The notes: generated from the sequence alone by a model not told the origin. A stretch of DNA of 64,000 bases from Litchfieldella qijiaojingensis (GCF_014651875.1 NZ_BMXS01000004.1:1-64000); one strand, 5' to 3'; shown: positions 28,353 to 37,059, counted from the first letter of the stretch. Made by a program: numbers and translations.

Positions 28353-28369
28353 TTAAGTGTCGCTTAACG
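28353..28369 (-). promoter_or_regulatory. PmrA-like box upstream of dgkA-PAP2-eptA
   Basis: On the minus strand GTTAAG-CGACA-CTTAAG, two TTAAG half-sites with 11-base period, 48 bases before the dgkA start. This matches the PmrA/BasR box (YTTAAK repeated with a five-base spacer), the known regulator of eptA operons in enterobacteria. No pmrAB pair is in the window. Confidence 0.55.
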
Positions 28370-28373
28370 TTAG

Positions 28374-28513
28374 GCTTTGTCAAAAACTGCCTGCGCTCGG
28401 CCATACGGCGTTAAAAATCAGCTCAAAATGCTCATTTACACCCACGTAAACTCCGCTTTCTCGCTGATTTTTGCCTTGTCTGGCCATCGCTCGGCGACTT
28501 TTTGTACAAACCC
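28374..28513. repeat. Dispersed palindromic repeat, family A, copy 1
   Basis: About 140 bp with short terminal inverted ends (GGCTTTGTC-like), an internal stem AAAAATCAGC / GCTGATTTTT and an apical TTTAC / GTAAA. A second copy lies at 35631-35770 with most bases identical. It occupies the gap between dgkA and the BNR lipoprotein gene. Non-coding. Confidence 0.8.
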
Positions 28514-28525
28514 TAGGGAAGAGGC

Positions 28526-29395
28526 TTACAGCGCCTTCCAATTCCTGCCGCCGTTCTCGCTCATGAGAACCCTGCTGCGTTGGTCCACGCCAACGAGCCG
28601 TTCACCATCGTTGGGGTCGATGGCGAGGTGCAGCAGATAGTCTTCCCCCCAGTCGTCGCTGAGCACCTGCCAGTCGTGCGTTTCCTCCGTGGTGTGCAGC
28701 AGGCCTAGCCCCGGCATGAAGGCATAGAGATCGCCTCCGGCAGTGGCGGTAACCACGCTGGTGGGGCGACGTTCGGGGTGTGCCTGGCGCCAGCGCTTGC
28801 CGCCGTCGGGGCTCATCAGCAATCCCGTCTGGGTGGCGGCATAGAGATGATCGGCGTTGCGTGAGGAAGCCGCCAGGGCGATCAGCCCTTCGGGTGCCGG
28901 CGCCTGGATATCCCAACTGTGGCCGCCATCTCGGCTAATCTGTAATTGGCCGCGGTAGGCGCCATAGAGGACCTGGGGATCGGCCTTGCTGACGGTCAGC
29001 TGGTGGAAGTCCACCGGCCCCTCGACGCCCTCAGCTCGCTGCGACCAGGTCTGGCCGCCATCGCTGGAAACGATGAATCCGAGATTTCCGCCGCGTTGCG
29101 GATGGCCGCTGGCGAAGAACAGCTCGGGATCATGGGGGTGGGGGGCGAACCCCATGAAATCGTGGGTTTCGTCCGAGATCTGCCGGGCCAATCCATCGTC
29201 GCCGATGATATGGAAGCCATGGTGGGTGGCCAGATAGAGCCGCTCGGAATCGTTCGGGTCGAAGCCGATGCCGTGAAAGTGCGTCTGTTCAGCCAAGGCG
29301 TCGAGAGTGATGCCTTCCGGCTCCGATTGGCAGGCGGCGAGTGTCGGGGCGAGCAAGAGAATAGCGAAACTACGTAGCATCGTGGATGGCTTCAT
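28526..29395 (-). CDS. Lipoprotein with BNR/sialidase-like repeats (F510_1955 family)
   Basis: 289-residue lipoprotein: signal peptide with lipobox LAPTLAAC, then repeated BNR/Asp-box motifs (SSDGGQTWSQR, SRDGGHSWDIQ, SPDGGKRWRQA, SENGGRNWKAL) forming a beta-propeller like those of photosystem II assembly factor Ycf48 relatives. No sialidase catalytic set is visible, so enzymatic activity is unlikely. Function unknown. It is followed by repeat family A. Confidence 0.8.
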   Translation of the reverse strand: MKPSTMLRSFAILLLAPTLAACQSEPEGITLDALAEQTHFHGIGFDPNDSERLYLATHHGFHIIGDDGLARQISDETHDFMGFAPHPHDPELFFASGHPQRGGNLGFIVSSDGGQTWSQRAEGVEGPVDFHQLTVSKADPQVLYGAYRGQLQISRDGGHSWDIQAPAPEGLIALAASSRNADHLYAATQTGLLMSPDGGKRWRQAHPERRPTSVVTATAGGDLYAFMPGLGLLHTTEETHDWQVLSDDWGEDYLLHLAIDPNDGERLVGVDQRSRVLMSENGGRNWKAL

Positions 29396-29478
29396 GGACT
29401 TGTCCGTGTTGGGGATGGCGAGAAAAAGAATACTCCGGGTGGTGGCTAGCCCACAGTATCGTATCTTGTGTCTCTCCT

Positions 29479-29562
29479 TCAGGTGCCCATCTCCGCCTCG
29501 TGCATCAATGCCTCGGCGGTGTTGAGCCAGTGGCTGATTTGCCAGGCAGGGACGGCATTCAT
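29479..29562 (-). pseudogene. Probable remnant of a redoxin-family gene
   Basis: 27-codon ORF with a good ribosome-binding site (AGGAGATACC before the ATG). Its first 19 residues, MNAVPAWQISHWLNTAEAL, resemble the N-terminus of thioredoxin-like redoxins (PAWQxSxWLN), and the reading frame then ends abruptly (MHEAEMGT). It may be a deletion remnant joined to the 3' end of the gene, or just a small ORF. Downstream of mnhG on the same strand. Recognition by eye only. Confidence 0.35.
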
Positions 29563-29601
29563 GGTATCTCCTGCTATGGAAGGCTGGCGAAGATCCGACT
29601 G

Positions 29602-30009
29602 TCAGTCGGCGGACTCTTTATCACCGGCTGGCGCCGAAGAGGCAGCGTGTTCCGTCACCGGCGCCCGGTCCATCTCGGGCCAGGGAGGATGGCGAGTGTT
29701 GGCACTGCAATGCACTCGGCGATGCAGTGCCGCCCAGGCCATCACATGGGCGCTCACCGGTGCCGTGACGAACAGGAAGACCGTGATCAACACCTCCTGC
29801 ACCCTGATACCCTCGCCGCTGGTGCTGAAGTACAGCAGTGAGCCCAGCATCGTGCAGCCCACCCCCAGCGTGCTGGCCTTGGTCGGGCCGTGCAGGCGCA
29901 TGTAGAAATCCGGCATGCGTGCCAGGCCCAGCGATCCCAGGGTGGCCACGATGGCCCCGATCAGCAGCATGGCGGCGATCAGCGCATCCAGCCAGGTCGG
30001 TATGTTCAT
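29602..30009 (-). CDS. mrpG: Mrp-type Na+/H+ antiporter subunit G
   Basis: 135-residue membrane subunit (MnhG/PhaG family) with three hydrophobic helices and the conserved LGLARMPDFYMRLHGPTKASTLG segment. A hydrophilic C-terminal tail of about 40 residues is longer than usual. Needed for assembly of the seven-subunit antiporter. The ATG at 30009 has GGAGG upstream. It is separated from mrpF by a MITE, whereas all other junctions of the operon overlap or nearly touch. Confidence 0.9.
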   Translation of the reverse strand: MNIPTWLDALIAAMLLIGAIVATLGSLGLARMPDFYMRLHGPTKASTLGVGCTMLGSLLYFSTSGEGIRVQEVLITVFLFVTAPVSAHVMAWAALHRRVHCSANTRHPPWPEMDRAPVTEHAASSAPAGDKESAD

Positions 30010-30028
30010 TGGCTGCCTCCTCCACTCA

Positions 30029-30170
30029 GGAAACGCTGAATAAATCGGCGAGCGGAGCTAAGCGCAAGGCGCACGGAGCACAGGAACCGGAGCATATGGG
30101 GTATATGTGAGGATTCCGAGCACCGCGCAACGCAGCGATTGGCCCGCGCAGGCAATTATTCAATGTTTCC
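30029..30170 (+). mobile_element. MITE-like element, family B, copy 1, inserted between mrpF and mrpG
   Basis: 142-bp non-coding element with terminal inverted repeats GGAAACGCTGAATAAAT / ATTATTCAATGTTTCC and direct 4-bp flanks CTCA on both sides (TGAG on the gene strand). Related copies are at 57789-57932 (opposite orientation) and 53113-53170 (internally deleted). No ORF, so mobilised in trans if at all. Confidence 0.8.
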
Positions 30171-30171
30171 C

Positions 30172-30441
30172 TCATTCGATGACGTCACCGCGGACCAGAT
30201 ACTTGGTCATCGCAATGGTGCCCACAAAGCCCATGAGGGCGATGAGCAGCGCCGCTTCGAAGATCATGGTGGTGTCCATGTAGATGCCCGCCAACACGAT
30301 CACGGCAATGGCGTTGATGTTGAGCGTGTCCAGCCCCAGGATTCGATCGGTAATGTCTGGCCCGCGCAGCAATCGATAGAGACTCAGCAGCAGGCTGATG
30401 CTGAACAAGAACAGGGCCAAGGGAATAACGGCGGCAATCAT
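30172..30441 (-). CDS. mrpF: Mrp-type Na+/H+ antiporter subunit F
   Basis: 89-residue membrane subunit (MnhF/PhaF) with three helices and the conserved LLRGPDITDRILGLDTLNINAIAVIVL segment. Start overlaps the mrpE stop by four bases. Its TGA stop is the edge of the MITE insertion. Confidence 0.92.
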   Translation of the reverse strand: MIAAVIPLALFLFSISLLLSLYRLLRGPDITDRILGLDTLNINAIAVIVLAGIYMDTTMIFEAALLIALMGFVGTIAMTKYLVRGDVIE

Positions 30442-30941
30442 CCCAGAATCTCCTTCAGTGGTTGCTCGTATCGGGTCTGGATGTGGCGGATCAGTGCGTC
30501 CTCATCCACCACATGCAGTGCATGGATCAGCAAGGTTTTGTGATCCGGGCTGAGTCCGGTCGATACCGTGCCCGGTGTCAGGGAAATGGTGCTGGCCAGA
30601 ATGGTAAGGGCGAACTCGTTCGTCAGTGTGACGGGGTATCGAATGAAGGCGGGCTGTAGTCGTGCGGGAGATCGCATGATCAGCCAGGCAACCATGACAT
30701 TCGACTTGAGGATGTCCCATAGTAGATTGACGAGGTAGGGCAGTAGCCGCCACGCCTTGCGCAGTTGGGGGCGCTCCGGCCAGAACTGCTGGATCGAGAA
30801 GGGAATCAGCCAGCCCAGGAAGGCGCCGGTCAGTATCTGGGCCGGGCTCAGCGTGTTCATCAGCAACAGCCACAGTACCAGCAGAAACACAGAAAACTGC
30901 GGCCGGGGCCACCAGTAGCGCAATTGCTGGAATGCTCGCAT
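30438..30941 (-). CDS. mrpE: Mrp-type Na+/H+ antiporter subunit E
   Basis: 167-residue subunit (MnhE/PhaE): N-terminal hydrophobic region with WLLLMNTLSPAQILTGAFLGWLIP and a cytoplasmic domain (TLTNEFALTILASTISLTPGTVSTGLSPDHKTLLIHALHV). Start at 30941 chosen because GGAGG lies nine bases upstream within the mrpD end and the mrpD stop is one base away; the longer start at 30971 lies inside mrpD. Confidence 0.9.
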   Translation of the reverse strand: MRAFQQLRYWWPRPQFSVFLLVLWLLLMNTLSPAQILTGAFLGWLIPFSIQQFWPERPQLRKAWRLLPYLVNLLWDILKSNVMVAWLIMRSPARLQPAFIRYPVTLTNEFALTILASTISLTPGTVSTGLSPDHKTLLIHALHVVDEDALIRHIQTRYEQPLKEILG

Positions 30942-30942
30942 G

Positions 30943-32463
30943 TCAGAGTCCTCCCATTGCCCGCAGGGCAACCGCTTCGACCGCCTCCACGTAGTGCTGT
31001 GGCGCCGATATTGCGTCTGCTGTATCCAGCATGAACGTCATGACGGGAGTGGCCGCCATGGACAACGCGGCACTGCCCAGGACCATGGCAATGACGACGC
31101 CGAGTCTTGCCGGATCGGCTCGCCATTGGTGGGGACGCGCACCGGATTGGCGCCAGAAAAACTTGCTGCCGGCCCGGCTCAGGGCGATCAGGATCATGAA
31201 GCCCGCGACTAGCAGTATTGGCCATAACCAGGTCTGATTGCCCGTTTCGCCGGCCACCTGCAGGATCCAGACCTTGCTGATGAAGCCGCTGAAAGGTGGC
31301 AGTCCGGCGAACGCGATGGCACCGATGAAATAGACGCTGCCCAGTATGCGGTGATCCTTCATGGCTGCCGCCACGACCATATGATCGGCGGCGACACCGC
31401 GTTGACGGGCGATCAAGTCGGCAAGCAGGAAGAAGGTCGCCGTCATCAGGGTGGAATGCACCAGATAGAAGAGCCCGGCACCGATGGCCTCGCGAGTGCC
31501 CAGTGCCAATGTCGCCAGCAGGGTCCCGGTGGAGACGATAACCATGTAGGCCGTCAGGTTGCGCAGGTTGGTCGCCCCGAGCACCCCGATGCCGCCGAGT
31601 GCCAGCGTGGCAAGCGCCAGCGGCCATAGCCATTGCCAGGCGGTGGTGCTGACCAAGCCCGTTTCCAGGCCAAAGATCAGGCTGAAGACACGCAGCATGG
31701 CGTAGATGCCGACCTTGGTCATGATGGCAAACAGGGCCGCGACGGGGGCGCTGGCGGCGGTATAGGCCCTGGGCAGCCAGAACAATAGTGGCAAGAGCGC
31801 CGCCTTGACGCCGAACACTACCAGCAACAGCAGCGAGGCCGCGGTCAGCAACGGCTGGTCGCCGGCGGGGGCATTGGCCACGCGTACCGCCAGGTCCGCC
31901 ATGTTCAAGGTGCCGGTCACTCCATAGAGGATGCCGACGCCAATGATGAACATCGCCGAGCCGACCAGGTTCAGAATGACGTAGTGCAGACTAGCTCGAC
32001 AGCGAGCGACGCCGCCGCCGTGCAACAACAGGGCGTAAGACGCAATCAGCAGGATCTCGAAGCATACGAACAGATTGAACAGGTCGCCGGTGAGGAAGGC
32101 ACCGTTGATACCCGCCAATTGGAACTGCAACAGTGCATGGAAGTGGGCACCTTTGCGGTCGTCCCCGCGGCCCGCGTACATGGCGCAGAACACGGCCAGG
32201 GCAGAGGTGATCAGCAACATCAGCACGCTGAGACGGTCAGCCACCAGCAGTATCCCGAAAGGCGGCGACCAGTTCCCCAGCGTATACAGCACATGATTTC
32301 CCACCATGACCTGCCGGAACAGCAGCAGCGCGATCAACACGAGCAGAGCGGTGCTGACCAGGCTGATCAGGCGCTGAAGCGCGAGTGGGGCGACGAACAC
32401 GACCACCAGGAAGGCCCCGGCAAGCAGCGGAATCAGTACCGGCAGGATAAGCAGGTGGTTCAT
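30943..32463 (-). CDS. mrpD: Mrp-type Na+/H+ antiporter subunit D
   Basis: 506-residue subunit homologous to NADH dehydrogenase subunits ND2/ND4/ND5, with about 14 membrane helices. Conserved Glu and Lys residues of the proton path are visible (FEILLIASYALL; KAALLPLLFWLPRAYTAASAPVAALFAIMTKVGIYAMLR). Start overlaps the mrpC stop by four bases. With MrpA it forms the ion-translocating core, used for sodium expulsion and pH homeostasis in saline media. Confidence 0.93.
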   Translation of the reverse strand: MNHLLILPVLIPLLAGAFLVVVFVAPLALQRLISLVSTALLVLIALLLFRQVMVGNHVLYTLGNWSPPFGILLVADRLSVLMLLITSALAVFCAMYAGRGDDRKGAHFHALLQFQLAGINGAFLTGDLFNLFVCFEILLIASYALLLHGGGVARCRASLHYVILNLVGSAMFIIGVGILYGVTGTLNMADLAVRVANAPAGDQPLLTAASLLLLVVFGVKAALLPLLFWLPRAYTAASAPVAALFAIMTKVGIYAMLRVFSLIFGLETGLVSTTAWQWLWPLALATLALGGIGVLGATNLRNLTAYMVIVSTGTLLATLALGTREAIGAGLFYLVHSTLMTATFFLLADLIARQRGVAADHMVVAAAMKDHRILGSVYFIGAIAFAGLPPFSGFISKVWILQVAGETGNQTWLWPILLVAGFMILIALSRAGSKFFWRQSGARPHQWRADPARLGVVIAMVLGSAALSMAATPVMTFMLDTADAISAPQHYVEAVEAVALRAMGGL

Positions 32464-32801
32464 GGGCGCCAGTCCTCGTCCGGATCCACACCATCCACGT
32501 GGTCGTTGCGCAGTTCCACCGCCGCACGCAGTGACAACACCACTACGAAAGCGGTCATGGCAAAGCCGATCACGATGGCGGTCAGCACCAGCGCCTGGGG
32601 TAGTGGGTCGGCCTGACGACTACCTTCGCCGATGATGGGCGGGGCCTCCAAGGCCAGTCGACCCATGCCGAAGAGAAACAGGTTCACGGCATGGGAAATC
32701 AGGGTCAGGCCCAGTATCACTGGAAAGGTGCGGGCCCGCAGGAGCAGATAGACGCCGCAGAACGTCAGCATGCCCAGTGCGGCTGCAAACAGTGCTTCCA
32801 T
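32460..32801 (-). CDS. mrpC: Mrp-type Na+/H+ antiporter subunit C
   Basis: 113-residue NuoK-like subunit (MnhC/PhaC) with three helices, including FCGVYLLLRARTFPVILGLTLISHAVNLFLFGMG. Start and the mrpAB stop share a base (TGATG), so translation is coupled. Confidence 0.93.
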   Translation of the reverse strand: MEALFAAALGMLTFCGVYLLLRARTFPVILGLTLISHAVNLFLFGMGRLALEAPPIIGEGSRQADPLPQALVLTAIVIGFAMTAFVVVLSLRAAVELRNDHVDGVDPDEDWRP

Positions 32802-35599
32802 CAGCCGATCTCCTTGCCAGGCCCTTGCAGGGTCATGAGCTTGCCCAGGTTCGCCAGGATCAGCAGGGTTGCACCGACCACCGTGGTAAAGACCCCGAAG
32901 TCGAACAACAGCGCGGTTGCCAGCTCGATGTCACCCAGCACGGGCAGTCGATAGTGTTCGAACCAGCCAGTCAGGAATGGCGCTCCAACCGCCAGGCTAC
33001 CCAGGCCTGTGAGTGCCGCCAGCAGAATGCCGCCACCGACCAAGGGACGGAAAGGGGTCAGCATGCGTGAATGTGCCCAGGCCAGGCTGCACGACATGTA
33101 TTGCAATGACAGGGCGACGGCCGCGATCAGACCGGCGATGAACCCTCCCCCAGGCAAGTGGTGGCCGCGCAGGAAGATGTAGGCCGAGACCATGAGGGCG
33201 ACTGGCAAGATGGGTCGCGCAATCATCCTGAGGATCAGGGGATGGGGGGCGTGGGCCCAGTACTGGCCCAGTGCCTGGGGCATGCGGTCCTTCAATTGCA
33301 GGTTGCGGGTGAGCGCGAAGACCGCCACGGCGGCAATCCCCAATACGGTGATTTCCCCCAGGGTGTCGAAACCTCGGAAGTCGACCAGGATCACATTGAC
33401 CACATTGGCACCGCCGCCCTCGGGGACGCTGCGGGTCAGGAAAAAATCGGAAATGCTCCGGGACGGACGGGTCATGACCGCGAAAGCCATGGTCGCCACG
33501 CCCAGGCCACTCAAGGCGGCGAGTGTGAGGTCACGCCCGCGACGCCAGTGGGAAGATTCCGACGGCGTTCTCTGGGGCAAGAAGGACAGGGCCAGCATCA
33601 TGATGATCACCGCCATCACTTCCACCGATAACTGGGTCAGGGCCAGGTCCGGGGCCGAGAAGCGGGCAAAGGTGAGGGTGACGAACAGGCCGGCGGCACC
33701 CATGAGCAATAGTGCAAAGAGGCGGTTGCGGTGGCCGATGACCGCGCCCAGGGCAGTCGCCATCAGCAGCACGGCACCGAAGACGGTCATCGGATCGAGC
33801 GGGGTCAGGGCCTGGGGGCCTCGCCACTCGGTCATGGTGGTGAGTGCCGAGCCCATCATGACCAGGGCGCTGATCAGTACGAAGGCGATGTAGCGCTGCA
33901 CCGAGCCGTTCTCCAGTCGATGCACCTGGCGTTCGGCAAAGGTCCCCGCCTGCAGCATCAGCCACTCGAAATTTTCCTTGGCATCGACCTCGGGTAGGCG
34001 GTCGTAGAGGGCAAACAGTTGCTGTCTCGCCAGATACATGGCGAGGCCGCCCGTCAGCGCCAGGACACTCATCAGGAATGGCAGGTTGAAGTGGTGCAGC
34101 AGGCCGAGATTGTACGGGGGAAGGGCGTCGCCGAGTGCCGCCTCGGCCGCGGTGTGCAACAGCGTATGCACCACGTATTGCGGCACGATGCCGACCACGA
34201 TGCAGGCGGCAGACAGCAGTGCCACCGGTATCAGGATGCCTGTTCCCGGCGGTTTCGGGGGCCAGATGGGCAGGTTCCGCGGTTCTCCGTTGAAGAAGAC
34301 GTTGTGGAAGATGCGTATCGAATAGGCGACGGTCAACAGCCCAGCGACTGCCGCAAGGGCGGGGACGAGCCAGGCCAGTGGACCCGTGAACGGCGACACC
34401 ATGGTCTCGGCAAAGAACATTTTCTTGCTCAGAAACCCGTTCAGCAACGGCAGCCCGGCCATGGAGGCGGCGGCGATGGCGGTGAGTGCGCCGAGAAACG
34501 GCATGAAGTGCCACATGCCGTTGATGCGGCGCATATCGCGGCTGCCGGTCGAGTTCTCGACAATGCCCGCCATCATGAACAGCGGTGCCTTGAACAGGGC
34601 ATGATTGAGCAAGTGAAACAGCCCCACGATTAGGCCCATTTTGGTGCCCATGCCCAGCAGCAGGGTGATCAGTCCCAGGTGGCTGACGGTGGAGTAGGCC
34701 AGCAGGCCCTTGGTGTCATGCTTGAACATCGCCACGAAGGCGCCGGTCAGCAGGGTCGCCATGCCTACAGCGGATACGCCGTACAACCATAGACTGGTGT
34801 CCGCCAGCACCGGATGCAGCCGGGCGAGCAGAAAGATCCCCGCCTTGACCATGGTCGCCGAATGCAGATAGACGGACACCGGTGTGGGCGCGGTCATGGC
34901 GTGAGGAAGCCACAGGTGGAAAGGGAACTGGGCGGACTTGGTCATGGCGCCGAGCAATACCAGCGAGAGGATCAATGGATATTGGCGGTGCTCGCGAAGG
35001 GCGTCGCCGGCGGCCAGCACTTCGCTCAAGTGGAAGCTACCGACGATCTGGCCGATCAGGATGACGCCGGCCATCAGCGCTAGCCCGCCGCCGCTCGTGA
35101 TCACCAACGTCAGGCGGGCACCACGCCGGGCCGGGCGTTGATCCGAGTGGAAGCCGATCAGCAAGAACGAGACAAGGCTCGTCATTTCCCAGAACACCAG
35201 CATGAACAGCAGGTTCTCCGAGGTGACGATGCCCAGCATGGAGGCCATGAACACCAGCATCAGTGCAAGGAAACGACCACCACCGCTTTTGCCGGCGAAG
35301 TAATAGCGGGCATATAGGATCACCAGCAGGCCGATACCGACAATCAGCAGGGCAAACAGCATGGCCAGCCCGTCCATGCGAAACGCAATGTTGAGCCCGA
35401 TGGCGTCGACCCAGCGCCATTCCGCCACAATGACGTTGCCCGCCAGAATGGCGGGCAGCATGGAGAGGGCTAGTGCCAGCGCCGTCAGTGAAACAAGAGC
35501 GGCGGTAATGGCCGAGAATCGAAGAACCCGTGTGAGATCGACTGCCGAGATCAGCAGGGCTCCGAGCAATGGCAACGTGACGAGCAATAGCAGCGTCAT
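32801..35599 (-). CDS. mrpAB: Mrp-type Na+/H+ antiporter fused subunits A and B
   Basis: 932-residue membrane protein. The first about 500 residues are ND5-like (DLTRVLRF to the lateral helix). These are followed by the MrpA C-terminal extension and, from about residue 800, a complete MrpB domain (YIFLRGHHLPGGGFIAGLIAAVALSLQYM). The A-B fusion defines group 2 Mrp systems (PhaAB of rhizobia), giving six genes rather than seven. Start at 35599 (MTLLLLVTLP) with GGAGG ten bases upstream; first gene of the operon. Expected to export Na+ (some group 2 systems K+) in exchange for protons. Confidence 0.93.
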   Translation of the reverse strand: MTLLLLVTLPLLGALLISAVDLTRVLRFSAITAALVSLTALALALSMLPAILAGNVIVAEWRWVDAIGLNIAFRMDGLAMLFALLIVGIGLLVILYARYYFAGKSGGGRFLALMLVFMASMLGIVTSENLLFMLVFWEMTSLVSFLLIGFHSDQRPARRGARLTLVITSGGGLALMAGVILIGQIVGSFHLSEVLAAGDALREHRQYPLILSLVLLGAMTKSAQFPFHLWLPHAMTAPTPVSVYLHSATMVKAGIFLLARLHPVLADTSLWLYGVSAVGMATLLTGAFVAMFKHDTKGLLAYSTVSHLGLITLLLGMGTKMGLIVGLFHLLNHALFKAPLFMMAGIVENSTGSRDMRRINGMWHFMPFLGALTAIAAASMAGLPLLNGFLSKKMFFAETMVSPFTGPLAWLVPALAAVAGLLTVAYSIRIFHNVFFNGEPRNLPIWPPKPPGTGILIPVALLSAACIVVGIVPQYVVHTLLHTAAEAALGDALPPYNLGLLHHFNLPFLMSVLALTGGLAMYLARQQLFALYDRLPEVDAKENFEWLMLQAGTFAERQVHRLENGSVQRYIAFVLISALVMMGSALTTMTEWRGPQALTPLDPMTVFGAVLLMATALGAVIGHRNRLFALLLMGAAGLFVTLTFARFSAPDLALTQLSVEVMAVIIMMLALSFLPQRTPSESSHWRRGRDLTLAALSGLGVATMAFAVMTRPSRSISDFFLTRSVPEGGGANVVNVILVDFRGFDTLGEITVLGIAAVAVFALTRNLQLKDRMPQALGQYWAHAPHPLILRMIARPILPVALMVSAYIFLRGHHLPGGGFIAGLIAAVALSLQYMSCSLAWAHSRMLTPFRPLVGGGILLAALTGLGSLAVGAPFLTGWFEHYRLPVLGDIELATALLFDFGVFTTVVGATLLILANLGKLMTLQGPGKEIG

Positions 35600-35630
35600 G
35601 AAAATACGGCCTCCCGATGGCAAGTCTTAC

Positions 35631-35770
35631 GCTTTGCCTGAAAACTGCCTGCGCTCGATCATACGGCGTTAAAAATCAGCTCAAAGACCTCATTTACACC
35701 CCCGTAAACTCCGCCTTTTCGCTGATTTTTGCCTTGTCTGATCATCGCTCGACGACTTTTCGGACAAAGC
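35631..35770. repeat. Dispersed palindromic repeat, family A, copy 2
   Basis: About 140 bp matching the copy at 28374-28513, same orientation. In the lower stem GGCCA/TGGCC of copy 1 is replaced on both sides by GATCA/TGATC, a paired change that keeps base pairing. Located between mrpAB and the methyltransferase gene. Confidence 0.8.
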
Positions 35771-35818
35771 TTAGAAAAGGGCTCGCGCTACCCGGTGCGA
35801 TCCGGCGATGGGGCACAC

Positions 35819-37042
35819 TCAGTGAGCCCCCATCCCCAGCACCCGAGCCTCTTGTCGTCGCCGTCGATACAGGTCCCAGCCGGTGGCGGCAGTCAGCAAC
35901 AGGAAGCCGGCCAGTTCGACCAGGGCGTAGTAGTCGACGAACAGGGTGTAGAACAGGATGCCCGTGGCGATCATGCCTATCAGGGTTGGACCAGGGGCTC
36001 GGTGTCGGCGAATGCCGGCGGCAATCGCCGCCAGCGTGAGCAGCACGAAAAGCGCGATGGCACTGGCCCAGGTTCCTTCACTCAGTCTCAGACCAAGACC
36101 CAGCAGTGGCAGTCCCGCCACTACGGCCAGGGTGCCATAGCAGGTCAGCAAGGCCATGACCAGGGCGGCTACCCCCGCCAGGCCACGGCGATGGATGGCC
36201 GCCAACCAGCGTCGCGGGTCGAGACGTCGCGACCAGCGCTGTATCGGAGAGGGGACCGCTTGGCCACGTCGCATGCCAAGCTCGATGGAGTGAGCGCCGA
36301 AACTGGCGGCGATCTCCCGGGTTTGCGCGCTGGGGCTGTGGGCAAAATAATCGAGCGTGCGCAGTATTCGGATATCCTCGAACCCGGCGTCATGGAACAG
36401 CGCCAGCAGGTCCTCCTTCACTGTGGCGCCGACCACGCATTCGACCCAGAGGCGCGGATCCTCGTGGCAGTCCACCGATACCGGGCGGCGAATGACCACG
36501 TCGGCGAGCTGCAGCCGTCCCGCGGGGCGCAGCACCCGGAACATTTCGGCTACTGCGCGACGCTTGTCCGGCACCAGGTTCAGGGCACCGTTGCTGGTGA
36601 TGCTGTCTACACTGGCGTCGGCCAAGGGCAAACGCTCCGCCGACGCCTGGATCACGCTGATGTTGTCGATGCCGCGCTCGTCGATGGTGGCCTTCAGCTT
36701 GCGAGTCATGGCATGCGTCAGGTCCAGGGCGATCACATGCCCCTCGGGGCCGACCAGGCGACTGGCGATCAGGCTATCGTTGCCGGCGCCGGCACCGACA
36801 TCCAGCACCCGGTCGCCCGGGCGTATGGCGTCGGCACGAAAGGGATAGCCGACCCCGGCGAAGGATTCCACGATCTGCTCGGGAAGGTCGGCGATTCGTT
36901 CTGGCGGATAACCCAGCAAACGACACGCTGAACCGCCGACGGGGAAGTGGAAGGGCGAGGCAGGAGAGTCGGCCACGGCGGTGTACATCCCTTGGACCGC
37001 CGCGAAGATCTGCTGTCGGGAATAGCCGAGTATAGCGACCAT
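35819..37042 (-). CDS. ArsM-like methyltransferase fused to a MerC-like membrane domain
   Basis: 407 residues. The first about 280 form a SAM methyltransferase similar to arsenite methyltransferases: SAM motif VLDVGAGAGNDS, acidic loop ALDLTHAM, and the SNGALNLVPDKRRAVAEMFRVLRPAGRL block. In ArsM this block reads SNCVINL with an arsenic-binding Cys; here Gly152 replaces it, while Cys202 (WVECVVGA) is retained. The last about 115 residues form three or four membrane helices of MerC-like pattern with a single Cys (LTCYGT) rather than the MerC Cys pair. Start at 37042 has AAGGAG six bases upstream. It lies 17 bases after the anti-sigma gene, in the ECF operon. Substrate unknown. Confidence 0.7.
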   Translation of the reverse strand: MVAILGYSRQQIFAAVQGMYTAVADSPASPFHFPVGGSACRLLGYPPERIADLPEQIVESFAGVGYPFRADAIRPGDRVLDVGAGAGNDSLIASRLVGPEGHVIALDLTHAMTRKLKATIDERGIDNISVIQASAERLPLADASVDSITSNGALNLVPDKRRAVAEMFRVLRPAGRLQLADVVIRRPVSVDCHEDPRLWVECVVGATVKEDLLALFHDAGFEDIRILRTLDYFAHSPSAQTREIAASFGAHSIELGMRRGQAVPSPIQRWSRRLDPRRWLAAIHRRGLAGVAALVMALLTCYGTLAVVAGLPLLGLGLRLSEGTWASAIALFVLLTLAAIAAGIRRHRAPGPTLIGMIATGILFYTLFVDYYALVELAGFLLLTAATGWDLYRRRRQEARVLGMGAH

Positions 37043-37059
37043 GCACATCTCCTTGCCGG

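Noticed and set aside
35819-36200. Mercury transporter MerC
   Set aside because: Helix pattern is MerC-like, but the paired cysteines needed for mercury transfer are missing and the domain is fused to a methyltransferase.
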